In this document: positions 9,871 through 18,598 of the stretch, one piece after another
How the letters are laid out: each line of letters starts with the position of its first letter
Position numbering within the stretch: the first letter of the stretch is position 1
Assembly (NCBI GenBank): GCA_018971525.1
Contig: JAGXAR010000001.1
Coordinates: forward strand, 93,411-157,410
Reading direction: 5' to 3'
From: Nitrospirota bacterium
Lineage (GTDB): Bacteria; Nitrospirota; Nitrospiria; Nitrospirales; Nitrospiraceae
Length of the DNA: 64,000 bases
The notes under the pieces: model-generated
Told to the model about the DNA's origin: nothing
The model's database searches: none
The model's input: the letters and a program-made list of their open reading frames with translations, nothing else
Translations under genes and position numbers: made by a program

Positions 9871-10128
9871 TCATGCCGTCTTGCCGCTCGAGTGGGGGAA
9901 TGAGGATGGGCGAGAATCAAAGGCCCGCATGACACCTTCCTTACCAGGAATCCAGACCATCGCACAGCCTTCTCGGACGAGTTCCACCCTGCCGATATGC
10001 CAGCCGGGACCGAGTCGGGAGGATTGGACAAGGATCGTCGTGCCTTCAGGCAGGTCAGGAGCGGCGGCTTGCGACTGGGTGGCGGAAAAAAAGAAAGCGA
10101 GGAGAAACGGAAAACTGACCGCCCGCAT
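9871..10128 (-). CDS. Small secreted hypothetical protein
   Basis: 85 residues from ATG 10128. It starts with a clean signal peptide (MRAVSFPFLLAFFFSATQSQ, cleaved after AAA), followed by a short beta-rich domain TTILVQSSRLGPGWHIGRVE and MVWIPGKEG. The pattern is like small SH3-like or Agenet-like periplasmic modules, but no family is confidently recognised. Several overlapping alternative frames exist here; this one is preferred because of the signal peptide. Confidence 0.55.
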   Translation of the reverse strand: MRAVSFPFLLAFFFSATQSQAAAPDLPEGTTILVQSSRLGPGWHIGRVELVREGCAMVWIPGKEGVMRAFDSRPSSFPHSSGKTA

Positions 10129-10211
10129 CGGATCTCTTCAGAATCCGAGCGATCCGGAAATGTGGGAGACAGCTCTTCACGCCGTCTCCCGGACACATTG
10201 CCGGCGGTGAC

Positions 10212-10478
10212 TTATCGACGAGCGGCTTGATCTCGGCGGCAGCTTTCCTCCGCTAACATCTTCTGGCCCGCGCTGGCGTCACTGGGAATACGCCCCTTAC
10301 ATGCCTCCAAGGTATCTTCCACAGATCCCGCGGCTACACGGTCGATGCCCTTCGTCGTGGCCGTAGCAGGCGCCGACACGGCACCTGACGTTGCCATCGT
10401 CCCCTCACTCGCACAACCGCCAACCATCACCCCCAAGAGGGAGAGAAACCCGAATACGCTCACTGACCGATCTGCCAT
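10212..10478 (-). CDS. Small lipoprotein, hypothetical
   Basis: 88 residues from ATG 10478, preceded by a G-rich ribosome site (AAGGGGGA). The leader FGFLSLLGVMVGGC ends in a lipobox, so the mature protein begins at the Cys in GCASEGTMATSG. The remainder is short, Ala/Ser-rich and ends in a charged helix with two further Cys (LEACKGRIP and EESCRRDQAARR), possibly a disulfide pair. No family recognised. Confidence 0.65.
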   Translation of the reverse strand: MADRSVSVFGFLSLLGVMVGGCASEGTMATSGAVSAPATATTKGIDRVAAGSVEDTLEACKGRIPSDASAGQKMLAEESCRRDQAARR

Positions 10479-10710
10479 GGTGCGATCCCCCTTATTAATT
10501 GCACAAGAATTATTGATTCATAACGGAGGCGATTTTACTCCCGCTGTCGGAGAAGAACAAGCCTGGGCATGGTGCCAGAGCGCGGAAGACCGCCGGAAAG
10601 AGGATATGGTGTGACGCGATTGAAAAAAATTCCTGCGGAGCGGAGCGAACATCGGATCGTGCGGGCTGAGAAATAGTTGCTGATACCTTCTGCCCAGCAC
10701 GCGATGTGGT

Positions 10711-10745
10711 GGCCGGACCCTGTGAAAAAAAACCAGGGCCCGGCC
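10711..10745 (-). terminator. Probable intrinsic terminator
   Basis: A GGCCGGACCCTG / CAGGGCCCGGCC inverted repeat (11 of 12 positions paired) encloses a loop containing an A8 run on the plus strand (T8 on the minus strand). It lies about 30 bases beyond the stop of the minus-strand gene that ends at 10777. The T-run is in the loop rather than after the stem, so termination is likely but not textbook. Confidence 0.45.
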
Positions 10746-10776
10746 AGGCTGTTCATTGCTTCGTCACTCTTGCTCA

Positions 10777-11139
10777 CTATGGCGAAGCAGTCATCTTCGT
10801 TCCTTCCTTCACAGGCGGCTCGATCTTGATGTTCGGTCCCTGAACTTTTGGCAGCAGCCCTGCACCGGGCTTCTCCAGCAACCGCTGGTTATCTTGATTG
10901 ATCGACAAACTCTGCTTCACGTGAACGTCGTCAAACGCCGCTGCCCTGGCCAACGAATTCTCTCCGGTCGCATTGATCTGGCCCGGATCGTTCGCGAGCG
11001 ATTGCCCGCTGACAGGATCGACGGTCTTGCCCATGGGATACCCTGGATGTTTCGGCAACAGGGTCGGATTAGCCAGGACCAGAGAAATCGAGAACAGCAT
11101 GACGATGAAAACGGTGAGTAGCACGAGAGAGGCCTTCAT
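10777..11139 (-). CDS. Secreted hypothetical protein
   Basis: 120 residues from ATG 11139, with GGAGG seven bases upstream. The N terminus is a signal peptide or anchor (LVLLTVFIVMLFSISLVLAN). The mature part contains NPTLLPKHPGYPMGKTVDPV, SGQSLANDPGQ and a C-terminal polar Lys/Pro-rich tail. No enzyme motif or domain is recognised; export is the only property supported. Confidence 0.65.
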   Translation of the reverse strand: MKASLVLLTVFIVMLFSISLVLANPTLLPKHPGYPMGKTVDPVSGQSLANDPGQINATGENSLARAAAFDDVHVKQSLSINQDNQRLLEKPGAGLLPKVQGPNIKIEPPVKEGTKMTASP

Positions 11140-11461
11140 GATGCAACCTCCTTGGTGAGAGGGGGAGAAACAACAACGCCCTCGCGGGCATAGGGCCGAC
11201 GGGGGCGCAAGAAGGGAACGAGGGGGAGAGACACAGAAGCGTGAACAGCGGTAGAAACGGCTACCCCGGTATCATACCTCACCTCCGGGATAGCTTATAG
11301 CATCGCCCCCCGATCGAAGCAGAGTCAAGCGGGCGTGAATCGGCTCATGGAAACAATTTGCTCGCATGGAAACGTTTCCGTGCGACAAGCAGAATCGCCA
11401 GAAAGCGAGGAGCCTTAATATGGATGATGAGGCGCGAATCCGTTCGCGGAGCGGGTAACCT
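11140..11461. other. Intergenic stretch without a gene
   Basis: About 320 bases upstream of the secreted-protein gene and before the repeat element. It contains a perfect GGAAACGTTTCC palindrome near 11367 and G-rich tracts near 11160-11230, but no open frame with a ribosome site. A promoter for the 11139 gene is expected here but none could be placed. Confidence 0.4.
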
Positions 11462-11664
11462 GACGGGATGCTGAAAAAGCCCGTCAACGTGATTGGAAGG
11501 TTAAGGCGGAGGCCAAGGCTGAGAGGAAGAAGTCAGGTATTCGCTCAACCTTGACCTCAGCCTACCTCACGCGCGCGGGCTTGCCCGCGGAACGGCGCGT
11601 CCTGGCGCGCCGGGGTTGGGTGGGTGAGACCAGCAGGCTTTTGGCACTGCATCTTTCGGTGTAC
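11462..11664. repeat. CTAG-ended interspersed element, copy A (degenerate)
   Basis: It begins GGGATGCTGAAAAAGCCCG, matching the ends of the copies at 55313 and 58318. It then carries a nested AGGCTGAGG-type palindrome and a right half (CGTCCTGGCGCGCCGGGGTT then GGGTGGGTGAGA) that matches the copy at 42524. The right terminus is decayed. No coding capacity. Confidence 0.6.
11497..11566. repeat. AGGCTGAGG-type palindromic repeat, copy 1
   Basis: Left arm AAGGTTAAGGCGGAGGCCAA and right arm CTCAACCTTGACCTCAGCC are imperfectly complementary. The same palindrome occurs at 32523 and 50107. Here it lies inside the larger CTAG-ended element, so one repeat appears to have inserted in the other. Confidence 0.5.
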
Positions 11665-11691
11665 TTATCCTACGCTTCAAGCAGGCGGCCG

Positions 11692-12930
11692 TCAGAATCC
11701 CAGTTCTTTTTCTAGATCCGCCTGTCCTTTCTTAAACTTCTTCTTTTCTGCCTCGTCCTTCTTCTTTGTGAGGGCTTCCAGCGCCTCTTCCCGCTTTTTC
11801 AGGGCCTCGTTTTCCTTTTTGCGGACTTCTTCCTCCTTTTCGCGCACCAGCGAGGCCACTTGCGCAGTCTTGATGGCGTGGTCGGGCACTGTCATCCAGG
11901 AAAGTCGATAGCCGGGCATTTTGAGCGCCTGGTCCTGATAGAGCACGACATATCGCGTCGGGTAACTGCGCTGGCCGATCTGCCGTTCTTCCAAGACATA
12001 GACGGTGGGGGTCCCGAAGATATTCGGCGGATACATGTCGTGCAACGTGAACATCGTGCGGCTCATGCCCTTGGCTTGCACCTGTTGTATCTTCTCCAGG
12101 AATGCCGTCATATTCGCCGGGTCAGGTTTGACGTTCTCCATCTGTTTGGCGTTCTCTTCATCCGAAGCCTCCAAGGCCTTCTGCTCATCCTCCAACTGGT
12201 AGCGATACCTCTCCTGGAACTCCTCCAGTTTAAACGGCCCCTTCTTGGCCTTTCCCTTGAAGAACGCCATCGTCTCGTTCATGCCCTTGGCCACATAGGT
12301 CAGTCGGCCGAACGCCGCGTCGCTGGCATAAAACAAATAGGTGCTCTCCGGCGCCACCGGCGTCGTGAACTTACTCGCATCCGTTGCCGTTTCCGGCGTG
12401 AGTCCCGTTCGCATCGAACTCGTTCGCTGAGCCAATAAGGTGAGCGCGGGCCCCTTTCCACGCGCTATCATCTGCCCCACGGCTCTCCTCACATCCGGAA
12501 CCGGATCGTTGGCGAGCGGAGCAATGAGATCCGCGTCGCTGTCTTGTGGACCGATCATGCCGATCGCATCCGCCGCGGCAATCCTCAACTCAGGTTCGTC
12601 GCTCTTGAAGGTCTTCAGAATCATAGGCACATAGGTGCGCTTGGCGGACGAGCCCAATGTACGCAAATCTTCCTTCAAAATCTCTACCGCATCCTTTCGA
12701 AGCTTGTCGCAATTTGCCTCTTTAGCGGGTTTCTTCCTGCAACCATCAACATACTTTTTCACGACCTCGGGTTTTGTCATGGTCGCGGCCTTGGACGAGG
12801 AATCAGGAGTTCCTTCCGGAGAGCCGTTGCCCCTAAGCGAGGTCGCTCCAGAGAGGCTGGGAATGGCGCCCAGGCCGGCAAGGAGCAGAGCAGCGGCCAT
12901 AACCGACGTGAACGGCAAAGGCATCTTCAT
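11692..12930 (-). CDS. Secreted HEAT-repeat protein with C-terminal coiled coil
   Basis: 412 residues from ATG 12930, preceded by AGGAGG; the longer frame to 12999 overlaps the next gene and lacks a ribosome site. Signal peptide (LPFTSVMAAALLLAGLGAIP). Residues roughly 80-170 form HEAT-like repeats (DEPELRIAAADAIGMIGPQD, LIAPLANDPVPDVRRAVGQM). The C-terminal 60 residues are a highly charged Lys/Glu coiled coil. It probably acts as a periplasmic protein-protein scaffold. It is followed upstream, 35 bases away, by another exported-protein gene in the same direction. Confidence 0.75.
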   Translation of the reverse strand: MKMPLPFTSVMAAALLLAGLGAIPSLSGATSLRGNGSPEGTPDSSSKAATMTKPEVVKKYVDGCRKKPAKEANCDKLRKDAVEILKEDLRTLGSSAKRTYVPMILKTFKSDEPELRIAAADAIGMIGPQDSDADLIAPLANDPVPDVRRAVGQMIARGKGPALTLLAQRTSSMRTGLTPETATDASKFTTPVAPESTYLFYASDAAFGRLTYVAKGMNETMAFFKGKAKKGPFKLEEFQERYRYQLEDEQKALEASDEENAKQMENVKPDPANMTAFLEKIQQVQAKGMSRTMFTLHDMYPPNIFGTPTVYVLEERQIGQRSYPTRYVVLYQDQALKMPGYRLSWMTVPDHAIKTAQVASLVREKEEEVRKKENEALKKREEALEALTKKKDEAEKKKFKKGQADLEKELGF

Positions 12931-12964
12931 GGGTCTTCCTCCTGGACGATGCAAGAGTGACAAG

Positions 12965-13657
12965 CTAAAACAAGATCTTCGAGTAATATTCCAGATCATC
13001 CACCGCTGTCTTCTCCTGTTCTTGTTGCGCCGCGGCTTGTTCTAAGATCTGTCGGGTGCTCTTATCGAGTGAACAAAAGGCTTGCATCTTTTTCACTTCA
13101 TCGTTCAACCGGTCCAGCTCTTTTTGATAGCCGGCCTGTTCCTCCTTCATGTAGTCCACGACCCGCTGCTTGTCCCGCCAATCGACGAACGGATTCGCGC
13201 TTTTGTTCGCGTCACAGACTTTTTTGTGCACCGACTCATGGTCCTGCAGGGCGCCTCGCAGACAGCGTGTTGCATTAGGATCGATGGTGGTGGTGCAGCT
13301 GGGATCCGTTTCGGCTTTGAATGATCGCGCGTTTGAGGTTCGGGCGCTGGACATTCGAAAACCCACGGAGCCTTGCACGCTACCTCGGTTCTCGCTGGTG
13401 AGCAGGAGGGGTTCCTTCGCACCTTTCTCTTTGGCCTCCCACTCCTTAATCAAGGCGTCGTACTCCTTCTTCGCTGCCTCTACTTGCTTGATACGGCTAT
13501 TCAAATCCGTCTCGTCTTGTGGGCTGCAGCCGCACCCTAGCGGGACGCTCACATTGCTCTTGAACCCGGCTGCTCCCTGCGCACCGCTGCTGGAAGGAAT
13601 CCAGAGCAACGCCATCAATGGGAGCAGACTGCACGTCATCAATCTGAAGATCTTCAT
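12965..13657 (-). CDS. Secreted protein with HExxH motif, possible metallopeptidase
   Basis: 230 residues from ATG 13657 (GGGGGGAA ribosome site). Signal peptide LLPLMALLWIPSSSGAQG. The central part contains LRGALQDHESVHKKVCD, an HExxH zinc-metallopeptidase signature (H-E-S-V-H), within a region holding paired Cys (CTTTIDPNATRC). It is preceded and followed by long charged helices (residues 50-85 and 165-215) likely to form coiled coils. Assignment as a protease rests on the five-residue motif alone; a third zinc ligand was not identified. Confidence 0.6.
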   Translation of the reverse strand: MKIFRLMTCSLLPLMALLWIPSSSGAQGAAGFKSNVSVPLGCGCSPQDETDLNSRIKQVEAAKKEYDALIKEWEAKEKGAKEPLLLTSENRGSVQGSVGFRMSSARTSNARSFKAETDPSCTTTIDPNATRCLRGALQDHESVHKKVCDANKSANPFVDWRDKQRVVDYMKEEQAGYQKELDRLNDEVKKMQAFCSLDKSTRQILEQAAAQQEQEKTAVDDLEYYSKILF

Positions 13658-13685
13658 AGGTTCCCCCCTATACCATCAAGGCCCG

Positions 13686-15110
13686 ATGCAGTATAACGAC
13701 GCCGTGGATCGCCTCACGATTCGTCCTGCCCACTGGTGTGCCCTTCTTGTCACCGTTGCTGCGGCCACTTACGCCGGTGCCTTTCACGGCACCTTTCAAT
13801 ATGACGACCTCTCCACGATTCTCATCAACCCTCATCTCGATCGGTGGGAGACGTTTGTCGGTCATCTCGATCACATGGTCCGGCCGCTGCTGTATGCCAC
13901 ATTCCTTCTCGATCGGTCGCTCTACGGAACGAGCGCAACCGGCTACCATCTGCTGAATCTGCTGCTCCACCTCGGCGCCGGGCTTCTTGTCTATCGGATC
14001 CTCACTCATGCCGTGACGGAGGAGACGAAGCAGGTCCCATTCTGGACCGCATTGCTGTTTCTGATCCATCCGATCCAAACCGAAACCGTCACCTACATTT
14101 CAGGACGCGCGTCCGCTCTCATGGCGTTTTTCTATCTCCTTGCCCTTCTCCTCTATATCGAAGCGGCTGCACGCCGGCATGCCGGATTCCCGCATTTAAG
14201 CTATGTATTCGGAGCCATCTTTTCGGTCGTCTTGGCCCTTGGCTCGAAAGAAACGGCAATGACATTTCCGCTCGCGCTCCTTCTCTGGGATGTGGCGATA
14301 CGGCGGCTCGACGGTGCCGCTTTGCGCAAAGCCTTCCTCTCAGACCATCTACCTTTCTGGCTCGTTCTTCTCGCTGTGGCTGCGTGGGCCTGGTGGCACC
14401 CTCGCTATACCGCACTCGCGCAATTCAGTTTCGGCATTCGTCCCCTCTGGGAGAATATTTTGAGTGAACTCCACGCCGTCACCTATGCGCTGTTGTTGTT
14501 CATCTGTCCTTGGAAACAGAACTTCGACCACGATCTCCCGTTACTGCACTCGTTGTTCGAGTGGCCGCTGCCTCTCGACCTGCTGGTGTGGTGCGGATTG
14601 GCTGCCGCCGCGTTGCTTGCGGTTCGTCGTCTCCCGCTCCTCTCATTCGGAATCGGGTGGTTCTTCGTGCAGCTTCTCCCAACCAGTCTCATCCCGCGCA
14701 ATGACCTCTTGAGCGAACGCAATCTCTACCTGGCGTCCATGGGGTTTCTACTCGTAGTGGTGCTCCTTGGCTCGGACCTGACTCGTCGGCTCGTAACCGC
14801 TCTCCGGCACCCGCGCCTGGTCCAAACCGGTGCCGGCACGATCGCTTTCGCCCTGGTCTTCTGTCTCTGTGTCTTTACCAATCAGCGGAACGCCCTCTAT
14901 CGCGATCCGGTCTTACTCTGGTCCGACTCAATCGAGAAATCGCCGCTGAAGGCGAGGCCACATAACAACCTCGGCCATGGCTACTTGCTCCGGAATGACC
15001 GGGACCGGGCCATCGAAGAATTTCGCATCGCGGCGCAGCTGGATCCCGACTATGTGCTCGCCCGGCGAAATCTTCGCGACGCCTACCTCCACCAGGTCGG
15101 ACGACAGTAA
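13686..15110 (+). CDS. Polytopic membrane protein with C-terminal TPR (TMTC-like)
   Basis: 474 residues from ATG 13686. About ten hydrophobic segments occupy residues 15-400, including the first-loop motif FQYDDLSTILINPHL and HPIQTETVTYISGRASALMA, typical of TMTC/O-mannosyltransferase-like proteins of the GT-C fold. The last 55 residues form a TPR (PHNNLGHGYLLRNDRDRAIE then FRIAAQLDPDYVLARRNL). Such proteins are thought to transfer sugars from lipid carriers across the membrane; the substrate here is unknown. An in-frame extension back to 13170 is antisense to the upstream gene and is rejected. Confidence 0.8.
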   Translation: MQYNDAVDRLTIRPAHWCALLVTVAAATYAGAFHGTFQYDDLSTILINPHLDRWETFVGHLDHMVRPLLYATFLLDRSLYGTSATGYHLLNLLLHLGAGLLVYRILTHAVTEETKQVPFWTALLFLIHPIQTETVTYISGRASALMAFFYLLALLLYIEAAARRHAGFPHLSYVFGAIFSVVLALGSKETAMTFPLALLLWDVAIRRLDGAALRKAFLSDHLPFWLVLLAVAAWAWWHPRYTALAQFSFGIRPLWENILSELHAVTYALLLFICPWKQNFDHDLPLLHSLFEWPLPLDLLVWCGLAAAALLAVRRLPLLSFGIGWFFVQLLPTSLIPRNDLLSERNLYLASMGFLLVVVLLGSDLTRRLVTALRHPRLVQTGAGTIAFALVFCLCVFTNQRNALYRDPVLLWSDSIEKSPLKARPHNNLGHGYLLRNDRDRAIEEFRIAAQLDPDYVLARRNLRDAYLHQVGRQ

Positions 15111-15119
15111 ACGGCCGCG

Positions 15120-15953
15120 CTACTCGTTTCCGACTCGCAACACCGCCTGCCCGTACCGCAACAGGCTGGTGGCCTGTTCCCAGCGATCCCTGACATTCAA
15201 CCCCACCAACAGTAACCGATGGCCGTCCTTGAACATGCTCGCGATCAGACAACGTCCGGCCTTGCTCGTATATCCGGTTTTCACGCCGTTGACATCCGGG
15301 TCGAGGAGCATCTCGTTGGTGCTACGGAGAAGGACCTGCCGTGCGCCGTCCACGCTGGTGATGTCCCGCGTAATCGTCCGAACCATCATGGAAATGGCAG
15401 GCACTTGCAGCGCCTGCTCCGTCAACTTGGCCAAATCCGCCGCTGTCGAGTAGTGGCCGGGGGCATCGAATCCGCAGGCGTTGGCGAAATGCGTATTCTT
15501 CAATCCCAACGTCCTGGCCCGCTCGTTCATCAACGTCACGAACCGGCCGGCGTTGCCCCCGACATACCAGGCAATCGCCTCGCAGGCATCGTTCGCGCTG
15601 GTTACGAGCATGGCCGTGAGTAAGTCGCGTAAGAGGAATTGCTCGCCAGAACGTAACTTGAGCGAGGACCGATGAACGAGTGCACGACGGTCGACACGCA
15701 CAACTTGTTCCGGAGTCGCGGCTTCCAGCGCAACCAGCGCCGTCATCAGCTTTGTCAGGCTGGCCGGCGGAAGCCGACGTGTCGCATCTTTCTCTAAGAG
15801 CACGCGGCCGGACTTCAGTTCAACCAGATACAGCGCCGACGCCTTGATCGACGGCCTGACCGGAAGGTCCTCAGCACCGACGTCGACGCAGGACAGCATG
15901 ACCGTCACGGCCATGCCGACGACGAGCAAGCCTCCGCGCCCGACTGCGCTCAT
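15120..15953 (-). CDS. D-alanyl-D-alanine carboxypeptidase (S11 family)
   Basis: 277 residues, a periplasmic penicillin-binding protein that trims the terminal D-Ala of peptidoglycan stem peptides. All three active-site motifs are present: SxxK in PPASLTKLMTAL, SxN in TSANDACEAIAWYVGG and KTG in VNGVKTGYTSKAGRCL. An N-terminal signal peptide (LLVVGMAVTVMLSCVDVGAE) is visible. The C-terminal beta domain and membrane anchor of PBP5 are missing, so this is the short soluble type, like DacF-type or D,D-endopeptidase-like members. Convergent with the plus-strand TPR membrane-protein gene, 9 bases apart. Confidence 0.92.
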   Translation of the reverse strand: MSAVGRGGLLVVGMAVTVMLSCVDVGAEDLPVRPSIKASALYLVELKSGRVLLEKDATRRLPPASLTKLMTALVALEAATPEQVVRVDRRALVHRSSLKLRSGEQFLLRDLLTAMLVTSANDACEAIAWYVGGNAGRFVTLMNERARTLGLKNTHFANACGFDAPGHYSTAADLAKLTEQALQVPAISMMVRTITRDITSVDGARQVLLRSTNEMLLDPDVNGVKTGYTSKAGRCLIASMFKDGHRLLLVGLNVRDRWEQATSLLRYGQAVLRVGNE

Positions 15954-15961
15954 GCGCGCAC

Positions 15962-16759
15962 CTATTGTCCAAAGAATTTCTTCATCATGTCGCCTGCCTT
16001 CTGCATTTCCGACCGATCGTCGGCAGGAGGCTCAGGCGCCGAGGGGACATCCTCCTGTGGCACATTGACGCTGGGCTGGCGCACCGTTGGCCTATTTCTT
16101 GAGCCGGGTCTGTCCATAGGCGGCTGCCCCATGCCTTCACGGCCCGTCTGGCCGCCCATCATGCCGCCCATCATCCCGGCCATGTCGAATTTCGTGTATC
16201 CTTCAGGTACCTCAAATAACTTCGGGTCCTGCTTGCCGATCTTGACGTTCTTGAGTTCCGTCATCATCCGCTTCTTCTCGTTCCCCTCCTTGTACAACAG
16301 ATCGGACTTGACGGAGATCCCCTCCTTCGTCCGCCAGGAGAAGCCGCCATACTTTTTCCCGTCGGCGCTGGTCGCGATCGTCTTGTACTTGGTGACCTTC
16401 ATGTCGTTCAACACTTCTTCGCCCATCACCGTCTCCTGAAAGTCCCACTGCGAGATGTCGTTGGCGGCGGCCTTCCCCATCGAGTTCTCCATGTACATTT
16501 TCTCTGACGGCATCAGTTGCCACATCACTTTGCTGTCATGCCGGAAGATTTGGACCGACCCATCGCCGCTGCCGGTCAGCATTTCATGGCGCTCCTTGGA
16601 AGGCGTGACGTATACGCGCTGTTCAATCGTGCTGTCCTCAGTTTGCATGAGAGAATCGGCCGAATACTCGACTTGAGGACGGCTCAATTGAGCTGCCTCG
16701 GTCTGGACCGCCGTACATAGACTCACGAACACAATAGCCATCAACAGACGTCGTGACAT
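15962..16759 (-). CDS. Secreted DUF4412-like protein
   Basis: 265 residues from ATG 16759 (AAGGAGT ribosome site). Signal peptide LLMAIVFVSLCTAVQTEAAQ. The body follows the DUF4412/LolA-like pattern of an outer-membrane-lipoprotein-like beta sheet (YSADSLMQTEDSTIEQRVYV, MWQLMPSEKMYME, DMKVTKYKTIATSADGKKYG, LFEVPEGYTKFDM). The C-terminal 60 residues are low-complexity, rich in Gly, Met, Pro and Gln (FDMAGMMGGMMGGQTGREG). It ends 8 bases before the start of the D,D-carboxypeptidase gene, so the two are cotranscribed. Function unknown; a lipid- or lipoprotein-binding role is only suggested by fold similarity. Confidence 0.7.
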   Translation of the reverse strand: MSRRLLMAIVFVSLCTAVQTEAAQLSRPQVEYSADSLMQTEDSTIEQRVYVTPSKERHEMLTGSGDGSVQIFRHDSKVMWQLMPSEKMYMENSMGKAAANDISQWDFQETVMGEEVLNDMKVTKYKTIATSADGKKYGGFSWRTKEGISVKSDLLYKEGNEKKRMMTELKNVKIGKQDPKLFEVPEGYTKFDMAGMMGGMMGGQTGREGMGQPPMDRPGSRNRPTVRQPSVNVPQEDVPSAPEPPADDRSEMQKAGDMMKKFFGQ

Positions 16760-16924
16760 GGCAGACTCCTTCAGAAAGATTGGTTGCACCGCCTGACTCC
16801 CCGACATTGCGTCGGCCGGCCATACCTACGAGGAATACATATGCAGGACGATTCGGGGCAGGATGGTACAACCCGCGAAAGCAGAAGTAAAGTAGGTGGG
16901 AGCCTCCCGGGCGAATGATGGGAA

Positions 16925-17108
16925 CTATTGTTGCCCCTGCGGCGACTTGCGATGGGCCGTACCCTGCAAATCCATATCGAGCATGACCGGATTATCGGCG
17001 TGCTTCGGATCGAGAGCGTTAGGGCGCACCTTGAGACGACTGGCGGTTGGCGCTGCTCTGCAAATCCATCTCGAACAGGACTGCACTGTCGGGCTTCTTG
17101 CTATCGAG
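16925..17108 (-). repeat. 94-bp tandem duplication of a gene end
   Basis: Two 90-base copies (17108-17019 and 17014-16925 on the minus strand) are separated by four bases. Copy 1 encodes LDSKKPDSAVLFEMDLQSSA then NRQSSQGAP and stop; copy 2 encodes LDPKHADNPVMLDMDLQGTA then HRKSPQGQQ and stop. Since 94 is not a multiple of three, copy 2 is out of frame and follows the functional stop codon. Confidence 0.75.
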
Positions 17109-17696
17109 TTTGGTCGGCATCCGGTCGGCCATCAGTTTCACCAAGGGCACCGCGACGATGTGCGGAGCCTTGTCCGAGGGATTGGAATAGAGCGCGAGCC
17201 TGACATTCTTCGGCCGTTGGCTGGGCGTCAACTGAGGCTTGAGGTCCGCCCCCACAAATCCCACCAGCATCCCGCTGCCGTCGGCGAGCTTTTGGATCTC
17301 GAAGGCATTGGGGGCGGGCGGCGTCCGTTCCAACGGGAGATCCGGACTCTGCGTCACCAAGGCCATGCCCAGGAACTGTGGGGCGATGAAGCCAAAGCTT
17401 CCCGTTGGCGCGACTGAGAAACGGATACCAGGGGTGGAGGAACTGAGTTCGGCCACCCCGTTCTTGGCCCGCAATTGCCGCCGCAACTCCGCTTCGCTTC
17501 CGGTCGCCTCGATGAAAACCGCTGCCGGTGCGGCTTTTTGCACGGGCAACACCTCCGTCTTGCCATCCACGCCCCCTCCCCGCGCCGCCTCGAGCGAGGC
17601 CGGAAGAAGGCTCATGAGAGTCAACCCCAGCAGCGTCCCGGTCATGAGGTAATGGACAGGCCGGGTGCGAGTCAATCGTGCGACGATGTCAAACAT
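17019..17696 (-). CDS. Secreted hypothetical protein with duplicated C terminus
   Basis: 225 residues from ATG 17696 (AGGAGG ten bases upstream). It has an N-terminal signal or anchor (YLMTGTLLGLTLMSLLPASL) and a mature domain with FIEATGSEAELRRQLRAKNG, IRFSVAPTGSFGFIAPQFLG and VRLALYSNPSDKAPHIVAVP. No family recognised. The last 29 residues are repeated out of frame just beyond the stop, so the original C terminus may have been longer or the gene may have suffered a frameshift. Confidence 0.65.
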   Translation of the reverse strand: MFDIVARLTRTRPVHYLMTGTLLGLTLMSLLPASLEAARGGGVDGKTEVLPVQKAAPAAVFIEATGSEAELRRQLRAKNGVAELSSSTPGIRFSVAPTGSFGFIAPQFLGMALVTQSPDLPLERTPPAPNAFEIQKLADGSGMLVGFVGADLKPQLTPSQRPKNVRLALYSNPSDKAPHIVAVPLVKLMADRMPTKLDSKKPDSAVLFEMDLQSSANRQSSQGAP

Positions 17697-17960
17697 GGGT
17701 GCAAGTCCTCCTGATCCATCGATAAAGAACGGGTCTTTCAGACAACGGTGACTCTATTGTTTATCAAGCTTACCCCTCGCGGTGCAATCGAAGTCCCGTC
17801 AAACGTTAGACGTGAGGGGTCAAATGGAAAAGACAAAATGCCATGCACCGTGATAAGACAAGATTCCCGCCCCCGTGTTCCTTGCCCCCTCCAACGAGGG
17901 ATAGGGTCTGAGTCGTCCCCGGAGTAGAGTGATGGCTAGAGAACATTAAAGAGGTCCTGC

Positions 17961-18452
17961 ATGACGACCCTCTGGAGAACAATTCTCAGCCTCGCAGTGA
18001 CGGCGTCCCTCACCGGATGCGTCGGCACCCGCATCGAATACTTCACGGACACGACTTATCCCCCGCGAAGCGCCACCTCTGCTGTCGATTGGCTCCCGGA
18101 TGAGCCCGCACGACCCCACGTGGAAGTGGCAAGGATTACCGTACGAAGCTCAAATTATAGCCTGGAGACACTCCGCCACACGATGCTGGATCGCGCCCGC
18201 TCGCTGGGGGCCGATGCGATCGTCCCGGAAGTGCCGATGGTCGTAATGTCTCGGACGGGAAGCCCCTACTATGAGCCTGGCTTGTTGGGCCCAGCCGGAG
18301 CGGCGTTTGGTCTCTATGGATACGGGTGGTACACCCCCTACAGCTCCAACCCCTACATCCTGACACAAGGGGCTACGGACCAGCCACGCATCGAACATGC
18401 CCTCTCAGGCATCGCCATCCGGTTTGAAGACACCCCGACAGACGTGCGGTAA
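17961..18452 (+). CDS. Lipoprotein, hypothetical
   Basis: 163 residues from ATG 17961 with AGAGG upstream. The leader MTTLWRTILSLAVTASLTGC is a lipoprotein signal with lipobox LTGC. The first half (ARITVRSSNYSLETLRHTML then DRARSLGADAIV) resembles the small alpha/beta fold of YbjQ/RcsF-like proteins, in which a helix precedes 'A..LGADAI'. The C-terminal third is Gly/Tyr/Pro-rich. Outer-membrane location inferred; function unknown. Confidence 0.75.
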   Translation: MTTLWRTILSLAVTASLTGCVGTRIEYFTDTTYPPRSATSAVDWLPDEPARPHVEVARITVRSSNYSLETLRHTMLDRARSLGADAIVPEVPMVVMSRTGSPYYEPGLLGPAGAAFGLYGYGWYTPYSSNPYILTQGATDQPRIEHALSGIAIRFEDTPTDVR

Positions 18453-18598
18453 CCAGCCCCGGTAGGCATAGGCCCTCTTTCCACATTCGCTCAAGAGTAC
18501 AACAGATTCGTGAGCAATCCCTAACCATCATTATTCACGATGGTTTGGTGCACGACCTGCAGAGGCACAACCGTCCGTGACATCATCCGGGGTCAATT

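Noticed and set aside
13170..13685. 172-codon N-terminal extension of the TMTC-like protein
   Set aside because: It is antisense to the HExxH gene, and the ATG at 13686 begins a normal N terminus.
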